From assembly GCF_900996245.1 (NCBI RefSeq), contig NZ_CAAJGK010000043.1, positions 1-64,000 on the forward strand: a stretch of DNA of 64,000 bases. The letters run 5' to 3'. Positions 7,701 to 16,810 of this stretch are shown here, piece after piece. Source of the stretch: Paraburkholderia sp. BCC1886 (GTDB lineage: Bacteria; Pseudomonadota; Gammaproteobacteria; Burkholderiales; Burkholderiaceae). The first letter of the stretch is position 1, and each line of letters starts with the position of its first letter. The notes under the pieces are model-generated. The model was not told the origin of the DNA and did no database searches. It was given only the letters and a program-made list of their open reading frames with translations. A program made the translations under genes and the position numbers.

Positions 7701-9194
7701 ATGAACACCGCTCTTCCGACCCCAGCCAGGCGCGCCAGTCTGTCCGGTATCAAAAGCAACGTCCTCGCCGGACTGACCTCGTCGTTCGCGCTCGTGCCCG
7801 AGTGCATCGCCTTCGCACTCGTCGCCCATCTCAACCCGTTGATGGGCCTGTACGGCGCGTTTTTCATCTGCACGATCACCGCGCTGTTCGGCGGCCGTCC
7901 GGGGATGATTTCCGGCGCGGCCGGTTCGATGGCGGTGGTCATCGTGGCGCTGGTGGTCCAGCATGGCGCGCAATATCTGCTCGCGACCGTGATACTCGGC
8001 GGTCTGCTGATGGTCGCGTTCGGCGCGCTGCGGCTCGGCAAGCTGATCCGCATGGTCCCGCATCCGGTCATGCTGGGCTTCGTCAACGGGCTGGCCATCA
8101 TCATCGCGATGGCGCAGCTCGCGCACTTCCGGGAAAGCACGTCGACCGGCGAGCAGTGGCTGCACGGCAGCGCGCTGGCGATGATGACCGGCCTCGTCGC
8201 GCTCACCATGCTGATCGTGTATCTGCTGCCGCGGCTTACGCGGGCCGCGCCGCCGGCGCTAGTGGCGATCGTCGGCGTGGGACTCTTCACCCAGGCCTTG
8301 CATCTGCCTACGCGCACGCTCGGCGACATGGCGCACATGGCGGGCGGCCTGCCCGCTCTGCAGTGGCCCGCCGTGCCGCTGACGCTCGATACGCTGCGTA
8401 TCGTCCTGCCCTATGCGGTCCTGATGGCGCTGGTCGGTCTGCTGGAAACGCTGCTCACGTTCAGTCTGACCGACGACATCACCGAAACGCGCGGCCAGCC
8501 TAACCGCGAGTGCCTCGCGCTCGGCGCGGCCAACATCGTGTCGGGACTGTTCGGCGGCATGGGCGGCTGCGCGATGATCGGCCAGACGATGATCAACCTG
8601 AACTCGGGCGGACGCTGGCGGCTATCCGGCGTGGTCAGCGGCGTGATGATCCTGATGTACATCCTGTTCCTGTCGCCGCTGATCGAGCGCATTCCGCTCG
8701 CGGCGCTGGTCGGTGTGATGTTCGTGGTCGCGCAACAGACGTTCGCATGGGGGTCGCTGCGCGTGCTCGGCAAAGTGCCGCGCAACGACGCGCTGGTGAT
8801 CGTCGCCGTCACGGTCATCACGGTCTTCACCGACCTCGCGATTGCCGTGTTGTGCGGCATCGTCATCGCGGCGCTGAACTTCGCGTGGCAGCACGCGCGA
8901 GAAATCCACGCACAGGCCGACGAGCACGCGGACGGCAAGACTTATTCGCCCAAAGGCACGCTGTTCTTCGCGTCGACCACGCGCTTTCACGAACTCTTCG
9001 ACCCCGAGCGCGATCCGCTTCACGTCACGATCGACTGCAGTCATCTGTTGCTCGCGGATCATTCGGCGCTCGCAGCTTTGCAAGCGCTCAACGAACGTTA
9101 CCGGAAGGCCGGCAAGCTTTTGCGCATGAAGAATCTGTCGGGGCACAATTGTCGTTTGCTGACTCGCGCGGGAATCGAATTCGAATCCGCGTGA
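7701..9194 (+). CDS. SulP-family anion transporter with STAS domain
   Basis: A 497-residue inner-membrane protein. About 10-12 hydrophobic segments occupy residues 15-400, including AGLTSSFALVPECIAFALV near the amino end and the GLFGGMGGCAMIGQTMINL stretch that lines the substrate path in SulP proteins. Residues 410-497 form a STAS domain (VTIDCSHLLLADHSALAAL). The family carries sulfate, bicarbonate or dicarboxylates; this subgroup cannot be assigned from sequence alone. The start at 7701 is 291 bases beyond the SYLF stop and after its terminator, so it is probably transcribed on its own. Confidence 0.9.
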   Translation: MNTALPTPARRASLSGIKSNVLAGLTSSFALVPECIAFALVAHLNPLMGLYGAFFICTITALFGGRPGMISGAAGSMAVVIVALVVQHGAQYLLATVILGGLLMVAFGALRLGKLIRMVPHPVMLGFVNGLAIIIAMAQLAHFRESTSTGEQWLHGSALAMMTGLVALTMLIVYLLPRLTRAAPPALVAIVGVGLFTQALHLPTRTLGDMAHMAGGLPALQWPAVPLTLDTLRIVLPYAVLMALVGLLETLLTFSLTDDITETRGQPNRECLALGAANIVSGLFGGMGGCAMIGQTMINLNSGGRWRLSGVVSGVMILMYILFLSPLIERIPLAALVGVMFVVAQQTFAWGSLRVLGKVPRNDALVIVAVTVITVFTDLAIAVLCGIVIAALNFAWQHAREIHAQADEHADGKTYSPKGTLFFASTTRFHELFDPERDPLHVTIDCSHLLLADHSALAALQALNERYRKAGKLLRMKNLSGHNCRLLTRAGIEFESA

Positions 9195-9390
9195 ACGCGA
9201 ACACACCCTGATGCTGACTGAGAGAGCATCGCCGTCGTTTAGACGCGATAGAAAGGCGTCACCATGACGCGTATCGCATGGGTAAGGAATCTGGCACAGA
9301 GAAATCTAAGGTAAGATTTCCCACGCCTATTTCTTTTTTACCGCTTTTTATTGCTTTTTTATTATTAGCGCGCCGTCTCCGGAGGCCACC

Positions 9391-9855
9391 GTGACAAGAC
9401 GCGTATCGCTGGAAGACGAGAGCGAATTTGCGATCTGGAAAGATCGCAATGGAACGGGCGGAGCACATCCGTCGCAACCACAGCAAGCGCGCCGCGTGTT
9501 GATCGGGCATCGCGACAAAGCCATTGGCGAATCCCTCACTTTGTTGTTGTCGCTGAAGGGCTACGACGCCATTTACGCGGCCGATCTCATCAAGCTCGCC
9601 AGTTTTTTGAAGTGGTGGAAACCTAGCGCGATTTTGCTGGATACGCGGCTCGATTCCGCGGCCGACTATCAGTTCACGCGCACCATGCGCACCGAGCAGG
9701 CCAACGCCGAAGTGCTGATGCTGGCCATGAGTAATATCTGGCCGCTCGATACCATCTCGCAGTTAAAAGAAGCAGGGTTCGACGGACATTGCCGGCGACC
9801 CTGTTCGCTCTGGCGCGTCGTGGATATTCTCGGCGGCTATTTTCACAAGGCCTGA
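9391..9855 (+). CDS. Degenerate stand-alone receiver-domain protein
   Basis: A 154-residue protein starting at GTG 9391 with GGAGG six bases upstream. After about 33 variable residues comes a CheY-like receiver fold: RRVLIGHRDKAIGESLTLLL, then ILLDTRL with Asp84 in the phospho-acceptor place. The acidic pair that binds magnesium is replaced by His40-Arg41, and the conserved Lys-Pro is Arg-Pro (CRRPCSLW). Phosphorylation is therefore doubtful, and it may work as a phosphate-independent (pseudo) receiver. No DNA-binding or output domain follows, and no histidine kinase is nearby. The AT-rich upstream region (9300-9370) probably holds its promoter. Confidence 0.75.
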   Translation: MTRRVSLEDESEFAIWKDRNGTGGAHPSQPQQARRVLIGHRDKAIGESLTLLLSLKGYDAIYAADLIKLASFLKWWKPSAILLDTRLDSAADYQFTRTMRTEQANAEVLMLAMSNIWPLDTISQLKEAGFDGHCRRPCSLWRVVDILGGYFHKA

Positions 9856-9862
9856 GGCCTTG
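9846..9862. other. Perfect hairpin with the stop codon as its loop
   Basis: CAAGGCC (9846-9852), the TGA stop of the receiver-like gene (9853-9855) and GGCCTTG (9856-9862) form a 7-base-pair stem with a three-base loop. It lies between convergent stops. There is no T-tract. Confidence 0.5.
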
Positions 9863-9873
9863 CGCATCGACGG

Positions 9874-10413
9874 TTATTCGGCGGCAAGCGTCAGTTCGGC
9901 CACTTCGAAGTGGTCAACCTCGCGCAGTACCTGCGGCGCCAGCAGCAATTTTGCCGCGCGAACGCCCGCACCCATCACGACTTGCGGGCGCTCCATCACG
10001 GCGGCATCCACGAGCACGCGCCAGTCGGCCGGCAAACCGAACGCGGTGATTCCGCCGAACTCCATGCCGCTGTGCTCGACCGCGGCTTCCCGTTTGGCAA
10101 ACGACAGCCGCTGCGCACCCAGCGCGGCCTTGACCGCGCCGTTGATATCCAGACGCCGCGAGCCCAGCGACACCAGCGCCGCATAGTGTTCACCGCCGTC
10201 CTTCTTGTAGCGGATCACGATCGTATTGGCGCAGTCCTCGAGACCGAAGCCATATCGCGCGCTGAACTCGGCGGTGTCGGAGGCGTCGTCGCTGACGGCG
10301 AAAACGGTGATGCCGCTGGCCGGCAAGCGTTCGACCACATGAGCCGGCAACTGCGCGCCCCACTGATCTACCGGAACGATGTCCAACTGTTTGACGGATT
10401 CGTGGGAGTGCAT
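9874..10413 (-). CDS. YbaK/EbsC-type aminoacyl-tRNA deacylase domain protein
   Basis: A 179-residue cytoplasmic protein with a YbaK/ProX-like fold (residues 25-165). This is the family that hydrolyses mischarged aminoacyl-tRNAs in trans. Visible hallmarks are a conserved Lys-Arg segment around LSFAKREAAVEHSGMEFGG and the GLPADWRVLVDAAVME stretch that resembles the family's G-x-P hallmark. The ATG at 10413 is chosen because the family begins close to this point; the frame to 10548 has no homologous look. It is convergent with the receiver-like gene (18-base gap) and divergent from the YihY gene. Confidence 0.8.
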   Translation of the reverse strand: MHSHESVKQLDIVPVDQWGAQLPAHVVERLPASGITVFAVSDDASDTAEFSARYGFGLEDCANTIVIRYKKDGGEHYAALVSLGSRRLDINGAVKAALGAQRLSFAKREAAVEHSGMEFGGITAFGLPADWRVLVDAAVMERPQVVMGAGVRAAKLLLAPQVLREVDHFEVAELTLAAE

Positions 10414-10645
10414 AGCGATGGACGTGAAGAATGAGCCAGCCGGCATTCTAGCGGCACGCTGCGCCGATCGGGCGCACGGCGGCCCGCGTACCGGCCAGTT
10501 GTCGAGACGGGCACAAGGTTTGCGTAAGACTGGAACGCGAAACCCCACGTCGAGGTCCGCCCGATGCGGCGTTAAGCCGCCCGGACCGACGCCGGTTTCG
10601 CCTACGCCGCTTTACGGCGCCAGCAATTCAGCGAGAAAAACGATC

Positions 10646-12070
10646 ATGGATATCGACACCCTTTCCGCCGACAATCTCCAGCAGGTGGCGCGTACTCAGG
10701 CCAACTGGGCAATCGGCGCATTTAAACAGTTCTCCGAAGACCGCTGCGCAGCGCTCGCCGCCAGCATCGCGTTTTACGCCGCGTTCTCGCTGGCGCCGAC
10801 GCTGGTCATGGTCATTGCCGTGGCCGGCTGGTTTTTCGGCGCCGAGGCCGCGCGCGGCGAACTGTTCAATCACATCCATGGATTGCTCGGCGACCAGGCT
10901 GCGGCCGGCGTTCAGACCATCGTCGAGAATGCGCATCACAGCGGCAGCGCGGGCGGTGTCGCGGCGATCATTTCGTTTTCGATGCTGGCCATCGGCGCAT
11001 CGGCGACGTTTTCGTCGCTCAATAGCGCGCTGAATATCGTGTGGCCGAACACGGGACCGCGTTCGTCGAGCGTGATCGCGCTGGTGCGGGTGCGGCTCAT
11101 CTCGTTCGGGCTCGTGCTGGGCGTCGCATTCCTGCTGATCGTCTCGCTGGTGCTCGACACGGTGATTACCTTTGTCGGCAAATGGCTGTGGGGCGATTCG
11201 CCGTACGTGATCATCGGCAATCTGCTGCAGCTCGGCGTCGGCTTGCTGGTGCTGGCGTTCGCGTTCGCCGGCCTGCTCAAGTTTCTGCCCGATGCGCGGG
11301 TGCGGTGGCGCGATGCGTTCGTCGGTGGAATCGTGGCGGCCGTGCTGTTCTCGGCGGGCAAGAAGCTGTTTGCGCTTTATATCGCGCATGCCGGTATGGC
11401 CAGTTCGTTCGGCGCTGCAGGGTCGCTCGCCGTGTTGCTGATGTGGCTGTATTTCTCCGCGGCGGTCCTGCTGCTCGGCGCGGAGTTCTCCGCGGCGCGC
11501 GGCCGCATGCACGATCCGCGTGGCGGTTGGGGCATGCAGGAAGAGTCGCCGCCGGGAAGCCGCGCCAAGCTGGCTTCCGTGCTCGCCGCATCGACGAAGG
11601 CGCCCGAAGCTCAAGCCGGTTCCCCCGATCGTCGGAGCGGCGCTATTGGTGTAGTGGCTGGCGCGATAGCCGGTGCGAGTGCCGCCGTCAGGCAATCCGG
11701 CTCGACGCCGGGAAGTCCGGCTGCGGTTGCCCCTACCACCCTGCCCGCCGCGCGTGCCGGGACGGCGAGCGCGCTCGCCACGGCTTCGCCTGCCTCGGTC
11801 CTGCGCGTGCCCGCACGGCAAAAAGCGTCGGCGCGGGCGGCTGCCATGAAGGTCGGCCGCACCGTCGTAATGGCAGAAACGCAAGCTACGCGAATCGCCG
11901 CCGTCACTCTGGTCGAAGCCGGCCGTCAGGCCGTCGTCGCGGATCGCTATGTCAGACGTCATCCGTGGACGTCGATGCTCGTCGCCGCCGCGGCAGGCCT
12001 CGCCGCGGCCGCTGTCGCGCGCCGTCACGACGACAGTCGTCACGACGAGATCACCCCTTCGCACGACTGA
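10646..12070 (+). CDS. YihY/BrkB-family membrane protein with DUF883-like tail
   Basis: A 474-residue inner-membrane protein. Residues 15-290 match the YihY/virulence-factor-BrkB family (once mis-called RNase BN), with six membrane segments and the motifs FKQFSEDRCAALAASIAFY and SSFGAAGSLAVLLMWLYFSA. E. coli YihY is about 290 residues, so roughly 180 extra residues follow: a low-complexity Ala/Ser/Pro linker, then a basic helix and YVRRHPWTSMLVAAAAGLAA, which looks like the carboxyl-terminal anchor of DUF883/ElaB proteins (ribosome-associated membrane anchors). The start at 10646 is the first in-frame ATG after the divergent region. Function is not established. Confidence 0.85.
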   Translation: MDIDTLSADNLQQVARTQANWAIGAFKQFSEDRCAALAASIAFYAAFSLAPTLVMVIAVAGWFFGAEAARGELFNHIHGLLGDQAAAGVQTIVENAHHSGSAGGVAAIISFSMLAIGASATFSSLNSALNIVWPNTGPRSSSVIALVRVRLISFGLVLGVAFLLIVSLVLDTVITFVGKWLWGDSPYVIIGNLLQLGVGLLVLAFAFAGLLKFLPDARVRWRDAFVGGIVAAVLFSAGKKLFALYIAHAGMASSFGAAGSLAVLLMWLYFSAAVLLLGAEFSAARGRMHDPRGGWGMQEESPPGSRAKLASVLAASTKAPEAQAGSPDRRSGAIGVVAGAIAGASAAVRQSGSTPGSPAAVAPTTLPAARAGTASALATASPASVLRVPARQKASARAAAMKVGRTVVMAETQATRIAAVTLVEAGRQAVVADRYVRRHPWTSMLVAAAAGLAAAAVARRHDDSRHDEITPSHD

Positions 12071-12418
12071 AAATCCCGCCGCGGATTCAGAAATCAGAAG
12101 TCAACCCCTGCGACCGATGCACTCGTTCTAACGACATCGGTTGTAGGAATAAGCCGTCTTCAACTTACGACAATCCTTCAAATCCGCCGCGAATTAGCCG
12201 ACGCCGGATCGGTCACTGTCAACGAAACAACAATAATGCCGAGTCAACGAATAAATATTGCGGAAATAGAAATAATCAAGAACGCGCTTTAAATACAACG
12301 CTTTGCGCTGTTTGTCACTTTTTAGAGACAGTCTTTTTTTTCCTGTACTTGCCGATAGAGTCGGTGAGCTATTCTCCTTTCCGCAACAAAGAAACTAATC
12401 ATCTGCGTGGAGAAATGG
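12071..12418. other. AT-rich leader and promoter region of the porin gene
   Basis: This 348-base spacer is markedly AT-richer than its surroundings (for example 12225-12345) and carries runs such as the T-tract at 12333-12340. It must hold the porin promoter and a long untranslated leader, a frequent target of regulatory RNAs in porin genes. No confident -10/-35 pair or RNA gene was identified. Confidence 0.5.
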
Positions 12419-13582
12419 ATGAAACGAATTGCACTGTCTACCCTCTCGCTGGCGCTCCTGGGCGTTACCGGCGCGGCACATGCTCAAAGCAGCGTCACCC
12501 TGTACGGTTTGATCGACGAGTCGGTCCAGTACGCTCATAACACGGTCAATGCAGCCGGCAACAACAGCAACCAGGTTGGTCTGGTTGGCGGCAACCTGCA
12601 AGGCGATCGTTGGGGCTTGAAGGGTACGGAAGATCTGGGCGGCGGTCTGAAGGCAATTTTCCAATTGGAAAACGGCTTTGACCTGAACAGCGGCGCACTG
12701 GGTCAAGGCGGCAAGATGTTCGGTCGTCAAGCCTACGTCGGTTTGACGGGCGATCAGTTCGGTACGGTCACGCTGGGTCGTCAATACGATCCGCTGGTCG
12801 ACCTGGTTCAGCCGCTGACGGCTGACAACTATTTCGGTTCCACTTTCGCAACGCCGGGTGACGTCGACAACAACGACAACTCCTCGCGCACGAACAGCGC
12901 AATCAAGTACACCTCGCCGGTTTGGGGCGGCCTGCAGTTCGAAGGCTTCTACGCTCTGGGCGGCGTGGCAGGTGCAACGGGTTCGGGTCAAACGTGGTCG
13001 GGTGCCGCAACGTACGCAACGGGTCCGTTCAGCGTCGCTGCAGGTTACTTCCGCGCCGACAACGGCAACTCGACGGCTCTGCGCACGACGTGGGCCAGCA
13101 CGTCGGACGGCACGTTCGACAACCAGGTCAACACGGCTTATCTGACGGCCAAGTCGATCGGCATCGCTTCGGTGGCAGCACAATACGTGGCAGGTCCGTT
13201 CACGGCCAGCCTGCGTTACAGCAATGCACAGTACAAGCCGGACGGCAACTCGGCATTCAACTCGACCGAGAAGTACAACATCGGCGCAGCTTACCTGGGT
13301 TACCAGGCAACGGCAGCGGCGCTGGTCGGCGTGGGCTATACGTACACGAAGTCGACCGGCGACACGGGCGCAACGTATCACCAGATCTCGGTGGGCGGCG
13401 ACTACACCCTGTCGAAGCGCACGGACATCTACCTGGTTGGTGCATACCAGCACGCAAGCGGCGACCAGCGTACGGCTGGCGGCGCAGTGGTCAACGCTGG
13501 CGCAGCAATCGGTTCGTACGGCTACAACTCGGCATCCAGCTCGCAAGAACTGGTCAGCCTGGGCATCCGCCACAAGTTCTAA
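12419..13582 (+). CDS. Gram-negative porin (Burkholderia OpcP/Omp38 type)
   Basis: A 387-residue outer-membrane trimeric porin, a 16-strand general diffusion channel in this family. The ATG at 12419 has GGAG six bases upstream; the in-frame GTG at 12407 overlaps that site and is rejected. Residues 1-23 are a signal peptide ending AAHA before QSSVTLYG, the typical first strand. The closing strand ends with the terminal Phe (GIRHKF) required for BAM recognition. Codon use is strongly biased (many AAC, GGC, GTC and GCA), matching a highly expressed gene. It is a single gene followed by a strong terminator. Confidence 0.95.
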   Translation: MKRIALSTLSLALLGVTGAAHAQSSVTLYGLIDESVQYAHNTVNAAGNNSNQVGLVGGNLQGDRWGLKGTEDLGGGLKAIFQLENGFDLNSGALGQGGKMFGRQAYVGLTGDQFGTVTLGRQYDPLVDLVQPLTADNYFGSTFATPGDVDNNDNSSRTNSAIKYTSPVWGGLQFEGFYALGGVAGATGSGQTWSGAATYATGPFSVAAGYFRADNGNSTALRTTWASTSDGTFDNQVNTAYLTAKSIGIASVAAQYVAGPFTASLRYSNAQYKPDGNSAFNSTEKYNIGAAYLGYQATAAALVGVGYTYTKSTGDTGATYHQISVGGDYTLSKRTDIYLVGAYQHASGDQRTAGGAVVNAGAAIGSYGYNSASSSQELVSLGIRHKF

Positions 13583-13618
13583 TCGAACTTGCTGGACTGC
13601 TGAAGCACGCAGTTGAAA

Positions 13619-13655
13619 ACCAGCCACGGGCGCAAGCCTGTGGCTGGTTTTTTTT
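13619..13655 (+). terminator. Intrinsic terminator of the porin gene
   Basis: ACCAGCCAC (13619-13627) and GTGGCTGGT (13640-13648) form a perfect 9-base-pair stem followed by eight T, 37 bases after the porin stop. Confidence 0.9.
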
Positions 13656-13712
13656 CGTCTTGCGAGTCTGGCTGAGTCCGGTTGAGCCTGGCTTTGCCCG
13701 GCTCGTGCGGGT

Positions 13713-13759
13713 AAAAAAAAGGACGTCATGAGCTTTTAGTCCGGCTCATGACGTCCTTT
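13713..13759 (-). terminator. Intrinsic terminator of the Anbu operon
   Basis: GGACGTCATGAGC (13721-13733) is exactly complementary to 13744-13756, and the A-run at 13713-13720 is the U-tract for the minus strand. It lies 25 bases beyond the Anbu stop and also offers a shorter T-run for the plus strand. Confidence 0.9.
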
Positions 13760-13784
13760 CCTCGATTCGACTACCGATAACCGG

Positions 13785-14660
13785 CTAGCGCCGCTGCGAC
13801 TTGCCCTTCTCCGACGATTGCGCAAGTGTCTGCGCCGGCATCGCGTTCAGCTCATGCTCGATCCCGTCCGCGCCGACCGGCCCACGGTGCAGCACCAGCG
13901 CACGCTCGCGCTGCAATACCGGCACGTTGGGCGAGTCCTGCCAGTCCGGATCGGGAATCTCGCCGAACACCTGCCGCAGGCGTTCGCCCCAGGTCCGGTG
14001 AATCATCTCGAAGTACGTGTTGTCGTGATCGATCGACACGAATCGCGTCACCCGCAGCGAGTCCTTCTGATACACCAGCAGATCGAGCGGCAAGCCCACC
14101 GACAGATTCGAGCGCAGCGTGGAATCCATCGACACCAGCGCGCATTTGGCGGCTTCGTCGAGCGGCGTGGACGGCGTCAGCACGCGATCGATGATCGGCT
14201 TGCCGTATTTGGCCTCGCCAATCTGGAAGTACGGATTCACGGCGGACGCTTCGATGAAATTCCCCGCCGCGTAGATCATGAACAGCCGCGGCCGGTTGCC
14301 CGCAATCTGCCCGCCGAGAATGAAACTGCAATTGAAATCGACGCCGAATTCGTTCAACGCCTCGGCTTCCCGCTGATGCACGAGGCGCACCGCGCGCCCG
14401 ATCACGCGAGCCGCGTCGGCCATGGTGGGCGCATTCCAGAGCGTGGCTGCCGCCGCGTCGGTCGGCTCGGTGAGTTCGTGCAGCACCGCTTGCGTGAGCG
14501 ACAGATTGCCGGCGCCGAGCAGCACGAGCATGCGCTCGCCCGGCTGTTCGAAGACCGACATCTTGCGCGCGGTGCTGATGTGATCGACGCCCGCATTGGT
14601 GCGCGTGTCCGAGAGGAACACGAGACCGTCGTCGACGGACATCGCGACACAGTAAGTCAT
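13785..14660 (-). CDS. Anbu, proteasome-type N-terminal nucleophile hydrolase
   Basis: A 291-residue homologue of proteasome beta subunits of the Anbu branch. It begins MTYCVAM with no propeptide, so removal of Met exposes Thr1. Counting from that Thr, Asp17 (in FLSDTRTNAG) and Lys32 (in STARKM) sit at the places of the catalytic Asp17 and Lys33. The characteristic NAGVDHIST segment is present. Published Anbu structures form open, helical-ring oligomers, and clear peptidase activity has been hard to show. It is the last gene of a four-gene operon after ATP-grasp, alpha-E and transglutaminase genes, the standard Anbu context; the 155-base gap to the upstream gene could hold an extra promoter. 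Confidence 0.93.
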   Translation of the reverse strand: MTYCVAMSVDDGLVFLSDTRTNAGVDHISTARKMSVFEQPGERMLVLLGAGNLSLTQAVLHELTEPTDAAAATLWNAPTMADAARVIGRAVRLVHQREAEALNEFGVDFNCSFILGGQIAGNRPRLFMIYAAGNFIEASAVNPYFQIGEAKYGKPIIDRVLTPSTPLDEAAKCALVSMDSTLRSNLSVGLPLDLLVYQKDSLRVTRFVSIDHDNTYFEMIHRTWGERLRQVFGEIPDPDWQDSPNVPVLQRERALVLHRGPVGADGIEHELNAMPAQTLAQSSEKGKSQRR

Positions 14661-14815
14661 GAGAAAGTTACCCGCAAAAAAACACTGAACGGACGCTATT
14701 GTAATGCGGCGCGCATGCGCCTCTATTGCGTATTACGGCGGGTGCGGGGTGAAACTGAATGGCAATCGACCCTGACGCCCGCCGAATCCGCTTCGGCGAG
14801 CGCTGCGAGTCAAGG

Positions 14816-15643
14816 CTACTGCGCCGCCTGACCGCTCACGGTCACCGACACCTTCAACTGCTCTTCCAGCCCGCCGATACGACGCCCACGCACCGGCGCC
14901 GCCGCTTCGTAATCGCGGGCGACGGCGAGCCGGCAATAGATTTCGCTGGCAAACGAAGCATGTGTCACGTCGACCGAAATCCAGCCCTTGCCTTCGAGCC
15001 ACACATCGACCCAAGCGTGGCTCGCGCCGTTCGGCGCGACGGCGGAGGTTTCCGGGTGCGTCACTTCGCCCGGCTCGATATAACCGCTCACGTAGCGCGC
15101 CGGAATGCCGCGTGCACGGCAGCAGGCCAGCATCAGATGCGCATGGTCCTGGCAGACGCCATTGCCGAGTTCGAGCGCCTGCGCGGCCGTGCTGGTGACC
15201 TCCGTGATGCCCGGCGTGTACTTCACGCGCTGCACGATCTGTTCGGACAGTGCGATCAGGCTGCTCGAGGTATCCAGCGCCGCCACCGACTGCGCCAGTT
15301 CGCGGACCGCCGCATCGGCTTCCGTGAGCCGCGTCGAGCAGGTGAAATGTTCGAGCGGAATCGGACCCACACCGTCGGGTAGAAAGCCGTCGACGAGCGG
15401 AATGGTGTCCACTTCGCCGCCTACGTGCAGGCGAATCTCGCTGTGCGGCTTGTTGATCACCAGCGTATGCAGCACGTTGCCGTACGCATCGAACGTCGCG
15501 TCGAGCTTGCCGGGCGCATCGATGCTCCAGCGCCGCACCATCTGCGAGGCGCCGTTGGACGGCGTCAGGCGCAGTTGCTGGATCGAATAGTGGACCGTCG
15601 CTTCATAGCGATAGGACGTGTCGTGGCGGATCGTCAGGTACAT
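14816..15643 (-). CDS. Transglutaminase-like cysteine peptidase of the Anbu cluster
   Basis: A 275-residue protein. The amino-terminal domain begins MYLTIRHDTSYRYEATVHYS, the typical beta-rich bacterial transglutaminase N-domain. The catalytic core follows with Cys164 (NGVCQDHAH), His209 (GASHAWVDVW) and Asp225 (VDVTH), so the papain-like triad is complete. No signal peptide is seen, so it acts in the cytosol. In this gene context it is predicted to cleave or form amide bonds of a product made by the neighbouring ATP-grasp enzyme. The start has GGAG upstream; the alpha-E stop is 12 bases upstream, indicating co-transcription. Confidence 0.92.
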   Translation of the reverse strand: MYLTIRHDTSYRYEATVHYSIQQLRLTPSNGASQMVRRWSIDAPGKLDATFDAYGNVLHTLVINKPHSEIRLHVGGEVDTIPLVDGFLPDGVGPIPLEHFTCSTRLTEADAAVRELAQSVAALDTSSSLIALSEQIVQRVKYTPGITEVTSTAAQALELGNGVCQDHAHLMLACCRARGIPARYVSGYIEPGEVTHPETSAVAPNGASHAWVDVWLEGKGWISVDVTHASFASEIYCRLAVARDYEAAAPVRGRRIGGLEEQLKVSVTVSGQAAQ

Positions 15644-15655
15644 GGGAAAACTCCG

Positions 15656-16606
15656 TCAGGCGACAGGCAGCATCAGATAGGTACGCGCCACCATGTTCCC
15701 CAACTCGAACACGCGAGCGAGGAACTGGGTCAGATAGGCGTGCAGGCCGGCTTCGAAAATCTGCCGGATGTCGGAATACACCAGTTCGGCGCGCAGCTTG
15801 CCGGCGAAACGTTCGCACTGGTTCGAGCCCGACGTGCGCAACATCGCCAGGTTCGAGCAGACGCCTTCGAGCGACGCGAGCAACGAACGCGGCATCTGCT
15901 GATTCAGAATCATCAGTTCGACCACGCGCGCGGGCGTCACCACATCGCGATACACCTTGCGATAAATTTCGAGTGCCGACACCGAGCTCAGAATCGAGGT
16001 CCAGTAGTAGAAGTCTTCGAGCTGACGCGCGGCGTCGCGTGAATTCGGTTCGACGTCGGCAAAGCGTACGTCGAGAATGCGCGCGGTGTTGTCCGCGCGC
16101 TCCAGGAAAGTGCCCAGTTGCGTGAAGAAGAATGCGTCGTCCTGCAATGCGGTGCCGATCGTCACGCCGCGCGACAGATGCGAGCGGAACTTCACCCACT
16201 CGAACAGCGCGCCGGGATTGCTGACGGCCTGGCCCGACAGGCTGCGCTCGTTGAATTCGAGCCACGTGTCGTTGATGGTTTCCCACCACTCGGTAGTCAA
16301 CGTGCCGCGTACCGCGCGGGCGTTTTCGCGCGCGGCCTGCAGACACGAGTGAATACTCGACGGGTTGGTGGAATCGGCCACCATGAAATCGAGCACGTTG
16401 TCGCGCGTCGGTTCGTCGTAACGCTGCGCGAACGCGGTTTCGAGTTCGGAGATACGCAGCACCGAACGTTGCGCGCGCGCCTCCTGATCGGGCGTCTGCG
16501 GCAGCAGCAGCGCCTTCAGGTTGATGTCGAGCATGCGGGCGGTGTTCTCCGCGCGCTCCATGTAGCGGGCCATCCAGAAGAGGTGATCGGCGGTGCGACT
16601 TAGCAT
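15656..16606 (-). CDS. Alpha-E domain protein
   Basis: A 316-residue all-helical protein of the alpha-E family (formerly DUF403), recognised by MLSRTADHLFWMARYMERAE at the amino end and the matching FFTQLGTFLERADNTARIL in the second half, which suggests an internal duplication. The family has many conserved acidic and Arg residues but no assigned reaction. It occurs almost always beside circularly permuted ATP-grasp genes, as here, and may be a partner subunit or catalytic helper. It is the second gene of the operon. Confidence 0.92.
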   Translation of the reverse strand: MLSRTADHLFWMARYMERAENTARMLDINLKALLLPQTPDQEARAQRSVLRISELETAFAQRYDEPTRDNVLDFMVADSTNPSSIHSCLQAARENARAVRGTLTTEWWETINDTWLEFNERSLSGQAVSNPGALFEWVKFRSHLSRGVTIGTALQDDAFFFTQLGTFLERADNTARILDVRFADVEPNSRDAARQLEDFYYWTSILSSVSALEIYRKVYRDVVTPARVVELMILNQQMPRSLLASLEGVCSNLAMLRTSGSNQCERFAGKLRAELVYSDIRQIFEAGLHAYLTQFLARVFELGNMVARTYLMLPVA

Positions 16607-16810
16607 GACGGCATTCCGTTATCTGATGACGCGAGCCTCGTTGCGAAGTACAGGCTCGCGCTGGTTATCCGTGTTCGCCGGCGGCAGTGGACGATGGTCG
16701 TGCCGGCTGCCGGCTGCTGGTTAGGTGGCTCGATGACTATTCGCGAGCGGACGTCGGTGCGTTCTTACGTTAGCGGGAAAGCTACGCCACGCCGCCGCGA
16801 AACGCAGCCA

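Noticed and set aside
10646..12070. RNase BN
   Set aside because: YihY proteins were once given this name in error; this is a membrane protein with no nuclease motif.
12225..12345. AT-rich stretch before the porin gene as a horizontally acquired piece
   Set aside because: AT-rich porin leaders are common in this family, and no mobile-element gene or repeat flanks it.
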